A stretch of 64,000 nucleotides of DNA from Shewanella atlantica (GCF_003966265.1 NZ_RXNV01000006.1:209212-273211), one strand, 5' to 3'. Positions 40,538 through 51,402 are shown, counted from the stretch's first letter. Notes: a model not told the origin generated them from the sequence alone. Translations and numbers: made by a program.

Positions 40538-43500
40538 TCACTCAGTTTTTTCCAGCCCCATATATGACTCCATATCGTTCAGCGTTAACGGCTTAGAGAA
40601 GTAATAACCTTGGATAACATAACAACCCCGGCTAAATACTTGCTCGAGTTGATCTTTGGTTTCCACACCTTCCGCTACCACATTCAATTTTAAGTTTCTG
40701 GCCAGCTCTATGATACTACTCGCAATGGCCTGATCGGTCTCATTAGTAGCGATATCTATGAGGAAAGAGCGATCGATCTTCAATGTATCGACATCGAAGT
40801 GACGCAGGTAAGCCAGCGAGGAGTAACCGGTACCGAAGTCATCAATAGCCACATCTATTCCGAGTTCTCTCAGGTCCCTCAGATGATCTTTTGCAATATG
40901 TAACTCCTTCATCAAGACCCCTTCGGTGATCTCAAAACCCAATGCAGATGGAGGGATCTTAGTCTCTTCCAGAATAGATCTTACACCATCGATAAAGTCA
41001 GGCTGACGAAAGTGAACAGCAGAGATATTAACGGATAACTTAAACTTTTCATCATAAGAGTTGGCCCAGAGCGCCCCCTGTACACAAGCCTGCCGTAGCA
41101 CCCAGCGATCGATATCTATGATTAATCCGCATGACTCGGCCACCTTGATGAAGACATCGGTCCGAACCAGCCCATCTTTATGATGCCTCCAGCGCAGTAA
41201 TGCCTCCATACCAATTAATTTATCCCCCCTGAGAATATCGACCTGAGGTTGATAATGAAGCTCAAATTCATCGCGTTCAATCGCTTTACGCAGTTCCCCC
41301 TCCAGGCGCAGATGGTATAAGGCCTCAGCATTACGATCCGAAGAGAAATATTGGAAATTCCCTCTCCCCTCCTCTTTCGCATGGTACATAGCCTGGTCGG
41401 CATTTTTAATTAACACCTCAGGCTGCCTTGCATCATCTGGCCATAAGCTGACACCAATACTCGTAGAGATAAAAAACTCTCGGCCAAATAACTCAAATGG
41501 AGCCTCGATTTGTACCAGTAACTCGGCACAAACATGATTTATCTTATCAATATTGCCGGCATCTCTGATTAGAAGCACGAATTCATCACCGCCAAAGCGA
41601 CATAAGGTGTGCTCCTCTGATATACACGACTGCAGCCTGCTTGCGGCTTCAACCAAGAGTGCATCCCCCATGCTATGGCCATATGAGTCATTTACATGCT
41701 TAAAGCGATCCAGATCGAGAAAGATCAGAGCCAACTTCTCACCGCTATGTTCAGCACGATGAATAGATTGAGCCAAACGGGTAGAAAACAGAGAACGATT
41801 AGGGAGTCCCGTTAGTACGTCATAATTAGCCAGACGACGCAGGTCTGCTTCTGTTCGCTTTCGTTCTGTGATATCGGAGAATACGGCGACATAATGGGTG
41901 ATATTCCCTTTGCCGCCGAGCATTGTCGATACATTAAGCCACACCGGACAGCTACTACCATTCGTACATACAAACTCACGTTCCCCCGTCCATGAGACGC
42001 CCTGATCCAGAAGGTGCGCAATTTCATCTGAGCGCCCCTCTTTAGCGACCATAAGGTCGGAGAAATACTTATGCGTTAACACTCTCGCATCTGAACCTAT
42101 AATTTTCTGAGCCGCCTTATTGGAGACCTTTATCCGCTCACTGGCATCCAAAATCAACACACCTTCAGAGGTGTTACCGAATGCCTGGGCTAACAATTTC
42201 ACATCGTCTTCGAGTTGACGTTGCGTCGTGATGTCTGAATATATCCCCGCTACGCGTAAGATTTGTCCCGATTCAGGATCAACCTCTACCGGCCTGCCTC
42301 TAACTCTTGTCCACCCCCAGGTCTTATCTTCTCTTCGGTAGCGATACTCGATATCGAATCGATCGCTATAGCCATCGATCATATTATTCCAGGAGGCCAA
42401 TACCTTATCTTTTTCATCACGATGAACCGGAAATTCATTCAGTGTAAGCAACTTATTTTTGCGATCTTCTTTTCGTTTCGCACCTCTATTCTCCAGGCTG
42501 AACATCTGTGTGTCGTAACGCCACTCCCAGAGTTCTGAGTCACTCCCCTTGAGTGATTGGCGAAGCCTGTCCTCACTTTCAACCAAGGCACTGTTAACAA
42601 GCTTAAAGGCCTTCACTTGTCGCTGCCTGTAAACAATCACTCCGATACCAATGCAGAGAACGGTGAATAATATCAGGCCGTTAAACCATTGAGTCTGCCA
42701 CCAGAATTGTTTAACCCTAAATTCAAAGGTATGAGGATCCTTTGACCAGACACCATTCTCTTGACTTAAAATATCCAAGTGATATTTCCCGGATGATAAT
42801 CCGGTGATATTCAGTTGAGATTGCCCCTCCAACAAGAGATAGTGGCTCTCAGTGCTGTCCCCTTCACGGCGCAACCTATATTGCAATGTCATAGGTGTAT
42901 CATCGAGGTAATCCAAGCTGGTGACCTGGAAACTAATCAGTCTCGCACCAGGTAAAATCACTTTATCGGCCAGAGGGATGAGATCGATTTGAGTATCATC
43001 GTCATAAAATACCGAAACGGCTTCCAGAAACACCTTGTCTCTTTGAATACGATTGCTCAAGTGATCGACATTCAGCGCCATGGCTCCGTCAGGCGTACCC
43101 AGATAGAGTCCGTAGCCGGGATCATAAAAATAGGCCCCGTCGTTCAACTCGTCACCAATAAGACCGTCGTTTTCACCGATAACCAAAATATCTTTACTCT
43201 GGATATCCTGCCTGATTATCGAATATGGGCAACCAACGACCCGATAGTCGTCATCTTGGTGAATGAAATAAACAGAGGAACAATCTATCAACCACTCCTG
43301 ATCTAATGACTTAACCCGGCCCGTAACCGGAATATATTCAATTAGTCCCTTGGGAGATGTACCAAGCCAAAATACACCCGGCTCGACTTGATTAATGTAA
43401 TTGACTTCGACATCAGTACCTTCATCGCTGAAAATACTTAGTTTTGAATGAAACTGCTCATCACTATCCAGATAACCAAAAAAGCTTCCTCCGCCGACCC

Positions 43501-44995
43501 ATAATCTGCCCGCCCCGTCGCGAAATAACGCCCGCAGGTCTCGCATGCTGGAGCTGCTCTCTCTTCCTTCGAGCAGCATCTCTTGTGGGTTAAGCATTCC
43601 CGGCTCCCAAAAATACAGGCCGGTCATGGTGAGAAACCACCAACGTCCCTCTATCAAGGGATCGTTATAACTTGTATATACCACTTTGTGCTCTAAGGAG
43701 TAATCTCCCTGAGCCCACTGGTCAAAACGTTGAGAAGTAAAATTACGCTTATCTACAACAAACAGACCATTGGTCGTTGAAAGTAACAGGTGGTTACTAT
43801 CTAAAGGATCAATCTTATAGATACTGTCATTTAACTCGATACCATCAGGAACCAAGGTCTTAGATTGCTTTGTGTTTTTATCGATAACGATAAGACCGTT
43901 ATCGGTACCAAGCCAAAGGTACTGCTCCTCAGCAAACACTCCCCACACCATCTCATTACTGATATTATAGGGCTCAGACATAGTGAATTTATCAATAAGG
44001 AAATCAGGATCATCGGCAAGAACAGCCAGGCCATCTCCCGAACCTCCGACCCATATAATGCCTGTATTATCAATTGCGATATCATTGATATAATCGATAT
44101 CAGCACTCAGCTTTAACTGCTCTTTAAATAGCTTATGGTCAGTAGCTCCCGGATGCCACTTGATTAACCCTATATGGCTGGAGATCCAAAGATTGCCATT
44201 ATTATCCTCAGCAATCTTGGTCGTATAATAGGGTAGCTCTTTAACAGGGTTAATCTGTAAATTATCAACATCGACCCGATATAATCCATTCGTCGAGCTT
44301 AACCAAACTCTTCCCTTTGAGTCTTTAAACAGCCACTTCATTAAGCCGTTTTTCTCTTCCCAGGGTAAAACCGCTATCCGTCGTCCTTTGCTGTCTCGTA
44401 GTTGTAACTCATATTCGGTGCCGACCATGATGCGGCCATCGTCGAGTGCAACCAGGTTATGCCAGAGAACATCGGCATTGTTAGGTAAGAAGATAATTCT
44501 TTCTAACGAAGATTGCTGGTAGGAAAATTTAAGCAACTCCCCTTCTCTGGTGAGAAAAATGAAGCTCCCATCCGCCAGTTTTACCTGAGCCATTATACTT
44601 TCCCCCTTAAAATCGGGGAAAAGCTCATCACTGCCGAATTTGATAAACTGATTGTTCAGAATGTCATAGAGATAGTTATCAGAATAGTTACTGACAAGCA
44701 GATGTTTTTTACTCAGGGGTTCAACAATATTGATATATTCATCGGAGAGGCGCAGGTCGAATTCGACTTTGTCGATTCGTCTGACTTTTGAATTACTTAA
44801 TCTATAAAGTCCCTCATCGGTGGCCAGCCACACGAAACCATATTCATCGAAGCTGATGTCATTGATCTGGGAGTTAGCCAGACCTTCACGTTCATTAAAA
44901 ACACGAGACACGAGATCGCCTGCCATGACGGGCGTCAGGCAAGTAAGAAGCAATAACAATGGAAAAAGTATTCTTTTTAAGTAAGCGATTTGCAT
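40538..44995 (-). CDS. Propeller receptor with PAS, GGDEF and EAL domains
   Basis: The 1485-residue protein has a signal peptide, then two-component-regulator propeller repeats (residues ~25-640; FDEYGFVWLATDEGLYRL, DSKGRVWLSSTNGLYRV, DNNGNLWISSHIGL, DNTGIIWVGGSGDGL). A Y_Y_Y domain follows (ISFQVTSLDYLDDTPMTLQYRL), then a membrane helix (WFNGLILFTVLCIGIGVIVY) and two PAS/PAC modules (both ending in SDIT). The C-terminal part is GGDEF with intact CRFGGDEFVLLI and EAL with intact GMEALLRWRH and DDFGTGYSS. Periplasmic ligand sensing should set c-di-GMP synthesis or breakdown. The ligand is unknown. It is monocistronic with no visible partner. Confidence 0.95.
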   Translation of the reverse strand: MQIAYLKRILFPLLLLLTCLTPVMAGDLVSRVFNEREGLANSQINDISFDEYGFVWLATDEGLYRLSNSKVRRIDKVEFDLRLSDEYINIVEPLSKKHLLVSNYSDNYLYDILNNQFIKFGSDELFPDFKGESIMAQVKLADGSFIFLTREGELLKFSYQQSSLERIIFLPNNADVLWHNLVALDDGRIMVGTEYELQLRDSKGRRIAVLPWEEKNGLMKWLFKDSKGRVWLSSTNGLYRVDVDNLQINPVKELPYYTTKIAEDNNGNLWISSHIGLIKWHPGATDHKLFKEQLKLSADIDYINDIAIDNTGIIWVGGSGDGLAVLADDPDFLIDKFTMSEPYNISNEMVWGVFAEEQYLWLGTDNGLIVIDKNTKQSKTLVPDGIELNDSIYKIDPLDSNHLLLSTTNGLFVVDKRNFTSQRFDQWAQGDYSLEHKVVYTSYNDPLIEGRWWFLTMTGLYFWEPGMLNPQEMLLEGRESSSSMRDLRALFRDGAGRLWVGGGSFFGYLDSDEQFHSKLSIFSDEGTDVEVNYINQVEPGVFWLGTSPKGLIEYIPVTGRVKSLDQEWLIDCSSVYFIHQDDDYRVVGCPYSIIRQDIQSKDILVIGENDGLIGDELNDGAYFYDPGYGLYLGTPDGAMALNVDHLSNRIQRDKVFLEAVSVFYDDDTQIDLIPLADKVILPGARLISFQVTSLDYLDDTPMTLQYRLRREGDSTESHYLLLEGQSQLNITGLSSGKYHLDILSQENGVWSKDPHTFEFRVKQFWWQTQWFNGLILFTVLCIGIGVIVYRQRQVKAFKLVNSALVESEDRLRQSLKGSDSELWEWRYDTQMFSLENRGAKRKEDRKNKLLTLNEFPVHRDEKDKVLASWNNMIDGYSDRFDIEYRYRREDKTWGWTRVRGRPVEVDPESGQILRVAGIYSDITTQRQLEDDVKLLAQAFGNTSEGVLILDASERIKVSNKAAQKIIGSDARVLTHKYFSDLMVAKEGRSDEIAHLLDQGVSWTGEREFVCTNGSSCPVWLNVSTMLGGKGNITHYVAVFSDITERKRTEADLRRLANYDVLTGLPNRSLFSTRLAQSIHRAEHSGEKLALIFLDLDRFKHVNDSYGHSMGDALLVEAASRLQSCISEEHTLCRFGGDEFVLLIRDAGNIDKINHVCAELLVQIEAPFELFGREFFISTSIGVSLWPDDARQPEVLIKNADQAMYHAKEEGRGNFQYFSSDRNAEALYHLRLEGELRKAIERDEFELHYQPQVDILRGDKLIGMEALLRWRHHKDGLVRTDVFIKVAESCGLIIDIDRWVLRQACVQGALWANSYDEKFKLSVNISAVHFRQPDFIDGVRSILEETKIPPSALGFEITEGVLMKELHIAKDHLRDLRELGIDVAIDDFGTGYSSLAYLRHFDVDTLKIDRSFLIDIATNETDQAIASSIIELARNLKLNVVAEGVETKDQLEQVFSRGCYVIQGYYFSKPLTLNDMESYMGLEKTE

Positions 44996-45080
44996 TCAAT
45001 AAACATCTCATAGGCTTACTTCGAATGTAGCAGTTCATTGAGCCTAATTCACCTGCTTATTTACATATTTGTAACGCAAT

Positions 45081-45113
45081 TAAAAAAAAAGCGCTCTAAA
45101 AGAGCGCTTTATC
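45081..45113 (-). terminator. Terminator of lpd
   Basis: agcgctct-aaa-agagcgct is followed on the minus strand by T9. It ends the pdhR-aceEF-lpd transcription unit. Confidence 0.93.
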
Positions 45114-45127
45114 AGTTCTGTGTCAGG

Positions 45128-46555
45128 TTACTTTTTCTTTTTTGCTTTTGGATTTGGCAAATCAGTTATTGAACCTTCATAGATTTCAGCGGCCAAACCT
45201 ACTGATTCATGCAAGGTTGGGTGAGCATGAATAGTCAACGCTAAGTCTTCAGCATCACAACCCATCTCGATAGCAAGACCGATTTCACCCAGTAGCTCGC
45301 CACCATTAACGCCTACGATAGCGCCACCGATCACACGATGTGTCTCTTTATCGAAGATAAGCTTAGTCATACCATCGCTACAATCGGATGCGATAGCACG
45401 ACCACTTGCGGCCCATGGGAAAGTAGCGGTTTCATAAGCAACACCTTGCTCTTTCGCTTCTTTCTCAGTTAAACCTACCCACGCGACTTCAGGGTCAGTA
45501 TAGGCAATCGAAGGAATAACTTTAGGATCGAAGAAATGCTTAAGGCCGGAGATAACTTCTGCTGCAACGTGACCTTCATGCACACCTTTATGTGCAAGCA
45601 TAGGTTGGCCAACGATATCACCGATTGCATAGATGTTTGGAACGTTAGTACGCATCTGCTTATCAACATTGATGAAACCACGCTCATCGATATTAACACC
45701 CGCTTTTTCTGCATCAATTAGCTTGCCATTTGGCGTACGGCCAATTGCCACAAGCACTGCATCGTAACGAACAGGTTCCGCAGGCGCTTTCTTACCTTCC
45801 ATAGACACATAGATACCGTCTTCTTTAGCTTCTACGGCGGTAACCTTAGTCTGTAAGATAAGATTAAATTTCTTCTTAATCTTCTTAGTGTAAACACGAA
45901 CGATATCTTTGTCAGCGGCAGGAATGACCTGGTCAAACATCTCAACCACGTCAATCTCACTACCCAGCGATGAGTAAACAGTACCCATCTCAAGGCCGAT
46001 GATACCACCGCCCATAACAAGTAGCTTTCCAGGTACTTCTTTAAGCTCTAGCGCATCGGTCGAATCCCAGATACGTGGGTCTTCATGTGGGATAAATGGC
46101 AATTGAATAGGACGTGAACCAGCGGCAATAATTGCCTGCTCGAAGCGAATAACTTTGACGCCATCTTCACCAGCAACTTCGATGGTATTAGGGCTGGTAA
46201 ACTTACCAAAACCATTAACAACATCAACTTTACGCATTTTGGACATTCCGCCCAAACCCGTTGTTAGCTGACTAATCACTGTTTCTTTAAAGCCACGAAG
46301 CTTATCAAGATCAATTTGTGGCTCACCAAAAACTACACCGTGACTCGCAACCGCTTTCGCCTCTTCGATCACTTTAGATACGTGAAGCAGCGCTTTTGAT
46401 GGGATACAGCCTACATTCAAACAGACACCACCAAGCGTGTTGAAACGCTCAACGATAATAGTTTCCAGACCTAAGTCAGCCGCACGAAATGCCGCTGAAT
46501 AACCTGCAGGGCCTGCGCCTAATACCAATACCTGAGTTTTGATTTCGTTACTCAT
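45128..46555 (-). CDS. lpdA: Dihydrolipoyl dehydrogenase (E3)
   Basis: This 475-residue flavoprotein reoxidises dihydrolipoamide of the pyruvate and other 2-oxoacid dehydrogenase complexes. It has the FAD motif LGAGPAGYSAAFRAADLG, the redox disulfide in GGVCLNVGCIPSKALLH, the NAD motif VMGGGIIGLEMGTVYSSLGS, IGRTPNG, AIGDIVGQPMLAHKG, and the catalytic HAHPTLHES. The ATG at 46553-46555 has GAGGAA upstream, 17 codons after an unsupported earlier start. It ends in PKAKKKK. A terminator-like hairpin separates it from aceF, so it may also have its own promoter. Confidence 0.98.
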   Translation of the reverse strand: MSNEIKTQVLVLGAGPAGYSAAFRAADLGLETIIVERFNTLGGVCLNVGCIPSKALLHVSKVIEEAKAVASHGVVFGEPQIDLDKLRGFKETVISQLTTGLGGMSKMRKVDVVNGFGKFTSPNTIEVAGEDGVKVIRFEQAIIAAGSRPIQLPFIPHEDPRIWDSTDALELKEVPGKLLVMGGGIIGLEMGTVYSSLGSEIDVVEMFDQVIPAADKDIVRVYTKKIKKKFNLILQTKVTAVEAKEDGIYVSMEGKKAPAEPVRYDAVLVAIGRTPNGKLIDAEKAGVNIDERGFINVDKQMRTNVPNIYAIGDIVGQPMLAHKGVHEGHVAAEVISGLKHFFDPKVIPSIAYTDPEVAWVGLTEKEAKEQGVAYETATFPWAASGRAIASDCSDGMTKLIFDKETHRVIGGAIVGVNGGELLGEIGLAIEMGCDAEDLALTIHAHPTLHESVGLAAEIYEGSITDLPNPKAKKKK

Positions 46556-46669
46556 GTTTTCCTCTATTCTTTTTATTTCATTCCGTTGGCGAATGGGTCG
46601 CTTCACGGTAAATGACGCCAGCTATCGAATTTTTATTCTGTAAGGTGGCCGCATTTTAACCCTCAATTG

Positions 46670-46704
46670 CAATAAACAAAAGGCTACTCAACATGAGTAG
46701 CCTT
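46670..46704 (-). terminator. Hairpin terminator between aceF and lpd
   Basis: On the minus strand aaggctactc-atgtt-gagtagcctt is followed by TTGTTTATT. It probably cuts aceEF transcription in part before lpd, so lpd can be expressed separately. Confidence 0.85.
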
Positions 46705-46709
46705 CATCA

Positions 46710-48638
46710 TTACAAAATAAGCGTGCGTATATCGGACAGCATACTTGACAGTGTCACGCTAAAGCGTGCTGCCATCGCCCCATCTATCACCCTGTGATCG
46801 TAAGACAAAGAGAGCGGCAACATTAGCTTAGGCTCGAAATCTTTACCATTCCACTTTGGTTTAATCTCTGATTTAGAGACACCTAAAATAGCCACATCCG
46901 GGTAATTGACGATAGGCGTAAATGCCGTACCACCGATACCACCCAGACTCGAGATAGTGAAGCAACTGCCCTGCATATCTGCAGACTTAAGCTTACCATC
47001 ACGTGCTTTAATCGAGATCTCAGTCAACTCTTGAGTCAGTTCGTGAATACCTTTCTTATCAACATCACGAACAACCGGAACCACTAGTCCGTTTGGCGTA
47101 TCGACTGCCACGCCGATATGGTAGTACTTCTTCTTAATTAAAGACTCACCATCGGCACTCAGGCTGGCATTAAACACAGGGAAAGCTTGTAGCGTCTTAG
47201 CAACGGCTTTCATCATAAAGACAAGTGGTGTGATCTTAATACCTGTCTTACGCTTAGCGGCAAGTTCATTTTGCTGCTTACGGAATGCTTCCATCTCTGT
47301 GATATCGGCTTCATCGAATTGTGTCACATGGGGAATGGTAACCCAGTTACGATGTAGGTTAGGACCAGAGATCTTCTGAATACGTGTTAGTGGCACTTCC
47401 TCGATTTCACCAAACTTAGCAAAATCGACTTTAGGTGCAGCAATAACCTGTAATCCACCTTCTCCGGCGCCAACACTGCTGGCAGCAGTCGCCTTAGGAC
47501 GAGAGAGTTCATACTTAATGTAAGCCTGAACGTCTTCCTTAAGAATACGCCCCTTACGGCCCGTACCTTTAACTAAGGTCAAATCTGCACCGAACTCACG
47601 AGCCATACGGCGAACCGCTGGTGAAGCGTGTACCGCTCCGGTGTTAGGCTTGCTGCCCGCACTTGGATGATGCGGAACCGGAGGCTTGCTTGCCGCCGCA
47701 GCCTGAGCTGGTTGAGCTGCAGGCGCCGCAACAGGAGTTGGTGCTGCCGGAACACTCGCAACTGCAGTGGCCTGAGTTTCTATGGTCGCAATGAGCGTTC
47801 CTTGAGAAACCTTATCGCCAACATTAATCGTCAGTGAAACCAATTTACCCGCAAATGGAGCAGGTACTTCCATTGTCGCTTTATCAGTTTCTAAGGTGAT
47901 TAGCCCTTGATCTGCCTCGACCGTATCACCAACAGCGACAAGGACTTCAATAACATCCACATCTGATGCATCACCAATATCGGGAACAGCAACCTCTTTC
48001 ACTTCGCTCACACTAGCAACAGATGGAGCTGCAACAGGGGCTTCTACCGGAGTCGCCGTTTGAGCTGGTGCTTGATCACCAACTTCCAACATAAGCACAA
48101 GCGAACCTTCAGAGACTTTATCACCAACAGCAACTTTCAGCTCTTTCACCACACCGGCAGAAGGTGCAGGCACCTCCATGGTGGCTTTATCGGTTTCCAG
48201 GGTGATCAAACCGGTATCGACATCTATGCTGTCACCAACGGCCACCAGCACTTCGATGATATCGACATCGGCCGCATCACCAATATCCGGCACTGTGACT
48301 TCAATAATTTGTGTACCAGTAGCTGCAGCTGGAACAGGCGCTGCAGGTGCAACCGGAGCCGCCTCTGTAGCTACGGGTGCGGTAACTTCAGTGCCTGCAC
48401 CTTGTGCAGACATCATAGCAATCAAGGTACCTTCAGAGACTGTGTCACCCACGGCGACCTTTAGCTCGGTTAACTTGCCGGCAAAAGGCGCTGGTATGTC
48501 CATAGTCGCCTTATCACTTTCTACAGTAATAATTGACTCTTCTGCTGCAAGTTGATCACCAACTGCAACACAGACCTCAATTACCTGAACTTCGTCACCA
48601 CCGATATCGGGGACTAAAACTTCTTTTAATTCAGACAT
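46710..48638 (-). CDS. aceF: Pyruvate dehydrogenase E2, dihydrolipoyl acetyltransferase
   Basis: The 642-residue protein carries three lipoyl domains at its N-terminus, each with a lipoyl Lys in a DKA motif (ESDKATMDIP once, ETDKATMEVP twice), joined by Ala/Pro/Val-rich linkers. The E1/E3-binding domain (VHASPAVRRMAREFGADL, GRKGRILKEDVQAY) follows, then the catalytic domain with MLPLSLSYDHRVIDGAMAARF holding the His-Asp pair. It transfers acetyl groups to CoA. It starts 12 bases after aceE, so the two are co-translated. The second and third lipoyl domains are nearly identical, a recent internal duplication or conversion. Confidence 0.98.
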   Translation of the reverse strand: MSELKEVLVPDIGGDEVQVIEVCVAVGDQLAAEESIITVESDKATMDIPAPFAGKLTELKVAVGDTVSEGTLIAMMSAQGAGTEVTAPVATEAAPVAPAAPVPAAATGTQIIEVTVPDIGDAADVDIIEVLVAVGDSIDVDTGLITLETDKATMEVPAPSAGVVKELKVAVGDKVSEGSLVLMLEVGDQAPAQTATPVEAPVAAPSVASVSEVKEVAVPDIGDASDVDVIEVLVAVGDTVEADQGLITLETDKATMEVPAPFAGKLVSLTINVGDKVSQGTLIATIETQATAVASVPAAPTPVAAPAAQPAQAAAASKPPVPHHPSAGSKPNTGAVHASPAVRRMAREFGADLTLVKGTGRKGRILKEDVQAYIKYELSRPKATAASSVGAGEGGLQVIAAPKVDFAKFGEIEEVPLTRIQKISGPNLHRNWVTIPHVTQFDEADITEMEAFRKQQNELAAKRKTGIKITPLVFMMKAVAKTLQAFPVFNASLSADGESLIKKKYYHIGVAVDTPNGLVVPVVRDVDKKGIHELTQELTEISIKARDGKLKSADMQGSCFTISSLGGIGGTAFTPIVNYPDVAILGVSKSEIKPKWNGKDFEPKLMLPLSLSYDHRVIDGAMAARFSVTLSSMLSDIRTLIL

Positions 48639-48650
48639 TTTATTTCCCTC

Positions 48651-51317
48651 TTACGCGTACTGTGGGTTGATCTTGTCAACATCGATACCGTACTCGCTAA
48701 TGGCTTTTGTTAGCACATCAACAGGCAGTTCATTACGGTCAACAAGTGACTTAAGTGATGCAATCACGATAAATTTCGCATCAACCTCAAAGTGGTGACG
48801 TAAGTTGTCACGGCTATCGCTGCGGCCGAAACCGTCAGTACCCAAAACTTTGTAATCTGTAGGCACGTACGCACGAAGTTGCTCACCATATATTTTCATA
48901 TAATCGGTAGCGACAATGGCAGGAGACTCACTGGAGATGACTTGACTGATGTAAGCCTCTTGTGGAGTTTCAGTTGGGTGCAACATGTTATAACGTTCTG
49001 CAGCTTGACCATCTCGAGTCAGCTCGTTGAAACTGGTCACACTGAATACGTCTGCAGAGATACCAAAGTCTTTAGCCAAAGCCTGAGCCGCTTTACGCAC
49101 TTGTTCAAGAATGGTGCCACAACCCATTAATTGAACTTTACCTTTACCCGAACCTTCAACAGTCTCCAGCTTGTAGATACCTTTGACAATGCCTTCTTCA
49201 GCGCCTTCAGGCATAGCTGGCTGCTCGTAGTTTTCGTTCATTGTAGTTAAGTAGTAGAAGATATCTTCTTGCTGCTCACCATACATGCGACGAATACCGT
49301 CCTGAACAACTACTGCGATCTCATAACCGTAAGTAGGATCATAAGAGACGCAGTTTGGAATAGTATTAGCCAATACATGGCTGTGACCATCCTGATGCTG
49401 TAGACCTTCACCGTTCAAGGTTGTACGACCCGATGTGCCACCGACCATGAAGCCACGGGCACGCATATCACCAGCAGCCCAAGCCATGTCTCCGATACGT
49501 TGGAAACCAAACATTGAGTAGTAGATATAAAACGGGATCATTGGCGTATCGTTAACAGAGTAACTGGTTGCCGCTGCGACCCAAGATGACATTGCACCTA
49601 GCTCGTTAATACCTTCTTGCAATACCTGACCTGATTTATCTTCACGGTAGTAAGCCACTTGATCTGAATCTTGTGGAACATACTTTTGCCCTTCGTGAGC
49701 GTAAATACCCACCTGGCGGAATAGGCCTTCCATACCAAAGGTACGTGCTTCGTCAGGAATAATCGGGACAATTTGCTTACCAATCTTCTTGTCTTTCAGC
49801 AGTGCAGTCAAAATACGCACGAATGCCATTGTGCTTGAAATCTCACGGCCATTCGAACCTTTCAGTACCGAATCGAAAATCTTCAATGATGGTACTTCAA
49901 GATCTTCAGAGAACTTCTCACGACGTGCAGGCATTGCACCATGTAGCTCAGCACGACGTGCTTTGAGGTATTTAACCTCTTCCGAATCTGCACCCGGGTG
50001 ATAGAAAGGAATATCTTCTAACTGATCGTCGCTGATTGGGATATTGAAACGGTCGCGGAAGTATCTAAGTGAATCGACACCCATCTTCTTCACGTTGTGA
50101 GCGATGTTTTTACCTTCACCCGCATCACCCATGCCGTAACCTTTTACAGTTTTAGCAAGAATGACAGTTGGACGACCTTTAGTGTCTTTAGCATGCTGAA
50201 GTGCAGCAAAGATCTTAACAGGATCGTGACCACCACGGTTCAGGCGCCAGATGTCATCATCTGACATGTTAGCAACCATTTCGGCTGTTTCCGGGTACTT
50301 ACCGAAGAAATGCTCACGAGTATATGCGCCACCTTTGGCCTTACAGTTCTGGTATTCACCATCGACTGTCTCTTCCATCAACTGCAGTAGTTTACCGCTG
50401 GTATCACGGGCCAATAATGGATCCCAGTAACGACCCCAAATAACTTTAACCGCTTCCCAGCCTGCGCCACGGAATTCGCCTTCAAGCTCTTGAATGATTT
50501 TGCCGTTACCACGTACAGGACCGTCAAGACGCTGTAGGTTACAGTTCACGATGAAGACCAAGTTATCCAGCTCTTCACGGGCTGCAAGACCGATAGCACC
50601 CAGAGTCTCTGGCTCATCACACTCACCGTCACCAAGGAAACAGTAAACGGTTTGCTCAGAACAATCTTTTAAACCACGATCAGTAAGGTACTTTAGGAAA
50701 CGAGCCTGATAGATCGCCTGGATAGGGCCCAGACCCATAGATACCGTAGGGAACTGCCAGTAGTCAGGCATTAACTTAGGATGTGGGTATGAAGGCAGAC
50801 CTTTACCATCAACTTCTTGACGGAAGCTGTTCATTTGATCTTCAGTCAAACGTCCTTCAAGGAAAGAGCGTGAGTAGATCCCTGGAGCAATATGGCCTTG
50901 GAAGTAAACCAGATCGCCACCATCTTTTTCATTTGGACCGCGGAAGAAGTGGTTAAAACAGACATCGTATATAGTGGCGCTTGAAGCGAAACTAGATATG
51001 TGGCCACCGAGTTCAAGGTCTTTCTTAGAACCACGAAGTACCATAGCCAATGCATTCCAACGAACAATGGCACGAATTCGACGCTCCATCTCCTGGTTGC
51101 CAGGCATATGAGGTTCGTGGCCTGCCGGAATCGTATTAAGGTAAGCTGTAGTCGCCTTATAAGGCAGGTGTGTACCATTACGACGTGCTTTGTCGATAAG
51201 CTTTTCCAGAAGGTAATGTGCGCGTTCAGGACCCTCTTGCTCAAGTACTGCCTGCAGAGAATCGACCCATTCTTGGGTCTCTAATGGATCTAAGTCTTGT
51301 AGCATATGTTCAGACAT
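48651..51317 (-). CDS. aceE: Pyruvate dehydrogenase E1 component
   Basis: AceE decarboxylates pyruvate with thiamine diphosphate and acetylates lipoyl groups on AceF. The 888-residue protein (E. coli 887) starts MSEHMLQDLDPLETQEWVDSL and has ISSFASSATIYDVCFNHFFRG, the thiamine-binding FLGDGECDEPETLGAI region with its NCN (VFIVNCNLQRLDGPV), GKNIAHNVKK and the later GTSGRTTLNGEGLQHQDGHS loop. The ATG at 51315-51317 has AAGGA eight bases upstream. It lies between pdhR and aceF. Confidence 0.98.
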   Translation of the reverse strand: MSEHMLQDLDPLETQEWVDSLQAVLEQEGPERAHYLLEKLIDKARRNGTHLPYKATTAYLNTIPAGHEPHMPGNQEMERRIRAIVRWNALAMVLRGSKKDLELGGHISSFASSATIYDVCFNHFFRGPNEKDGGDLVYFQGHIAPGIYSRSFLEGRLTEDQMNSFRQEVDGKGLPSYPHPKLMPDYWQFPTVSMGLGPIQAIYQARFLKYLTDRGLKDCSEQTVYCFLGDGECDEPETLGAIGLAAREELDNLVFIVNCNLQRLDGPVRGNGKIIQELEGEFRGAGWEAVKVIWGRYWDPLLARDTSGKLLQLMEETVDGEYQNCKAKGGAYTREHFFGKYPETAEMVANMSDDDIWRLNRGGHDPVKIFAALQHAKDTKGRPTVILAKTVKGYGMGDAGEGKNIAHNVKKMGVDSLRYFRDRFNIPISDDQLEDIPFYHPGADSEEVKYLKARRAELHGAMPARREKFSEDLEVPSLKIFDSVLKGSNGREISSTMAFVRILTALLKDKKIGKQIVPIIPDEARTFGMEGLFRQVGIYAHEGQKYVPQDSDQVAYYREDKSGQVLQEGINELGAMSSWVAAATSYSVNDTPMIPFYIYYSMFGFQRIGDMAWAAGDMRARGFMVGGTSGRTTLNGEGLQHQDGHSHVLANTIPNCVSYDPTYGYEIAVVVQDGIRRMYGEQQEDIFYYLTTMNENYEQPAMPEGAEEGIVKGIYKLETVEGSGKGKVQLMGCGTILEQVRKAAQALAKDFGISADVFSVTSFNELTRDGQAAERYNMLHPTETPQEAYISQVISSESPAIVATDYMKIYGEQLRAYVPTDYKVLGTDGFGRSDSRDNLRHHFEVDAKFIVIASLKSLVDRNELPVDVLTKAISEYGIDVDKINPQYA

Positions 51318-51402
51318 TTCGCAGTCCTTCCCCATACGTAGTAATAATAGTCATCATGAAAATTGTCATTTTCAGAATATTTTCAGGTGTTAAGCCCCTG
51401 GC

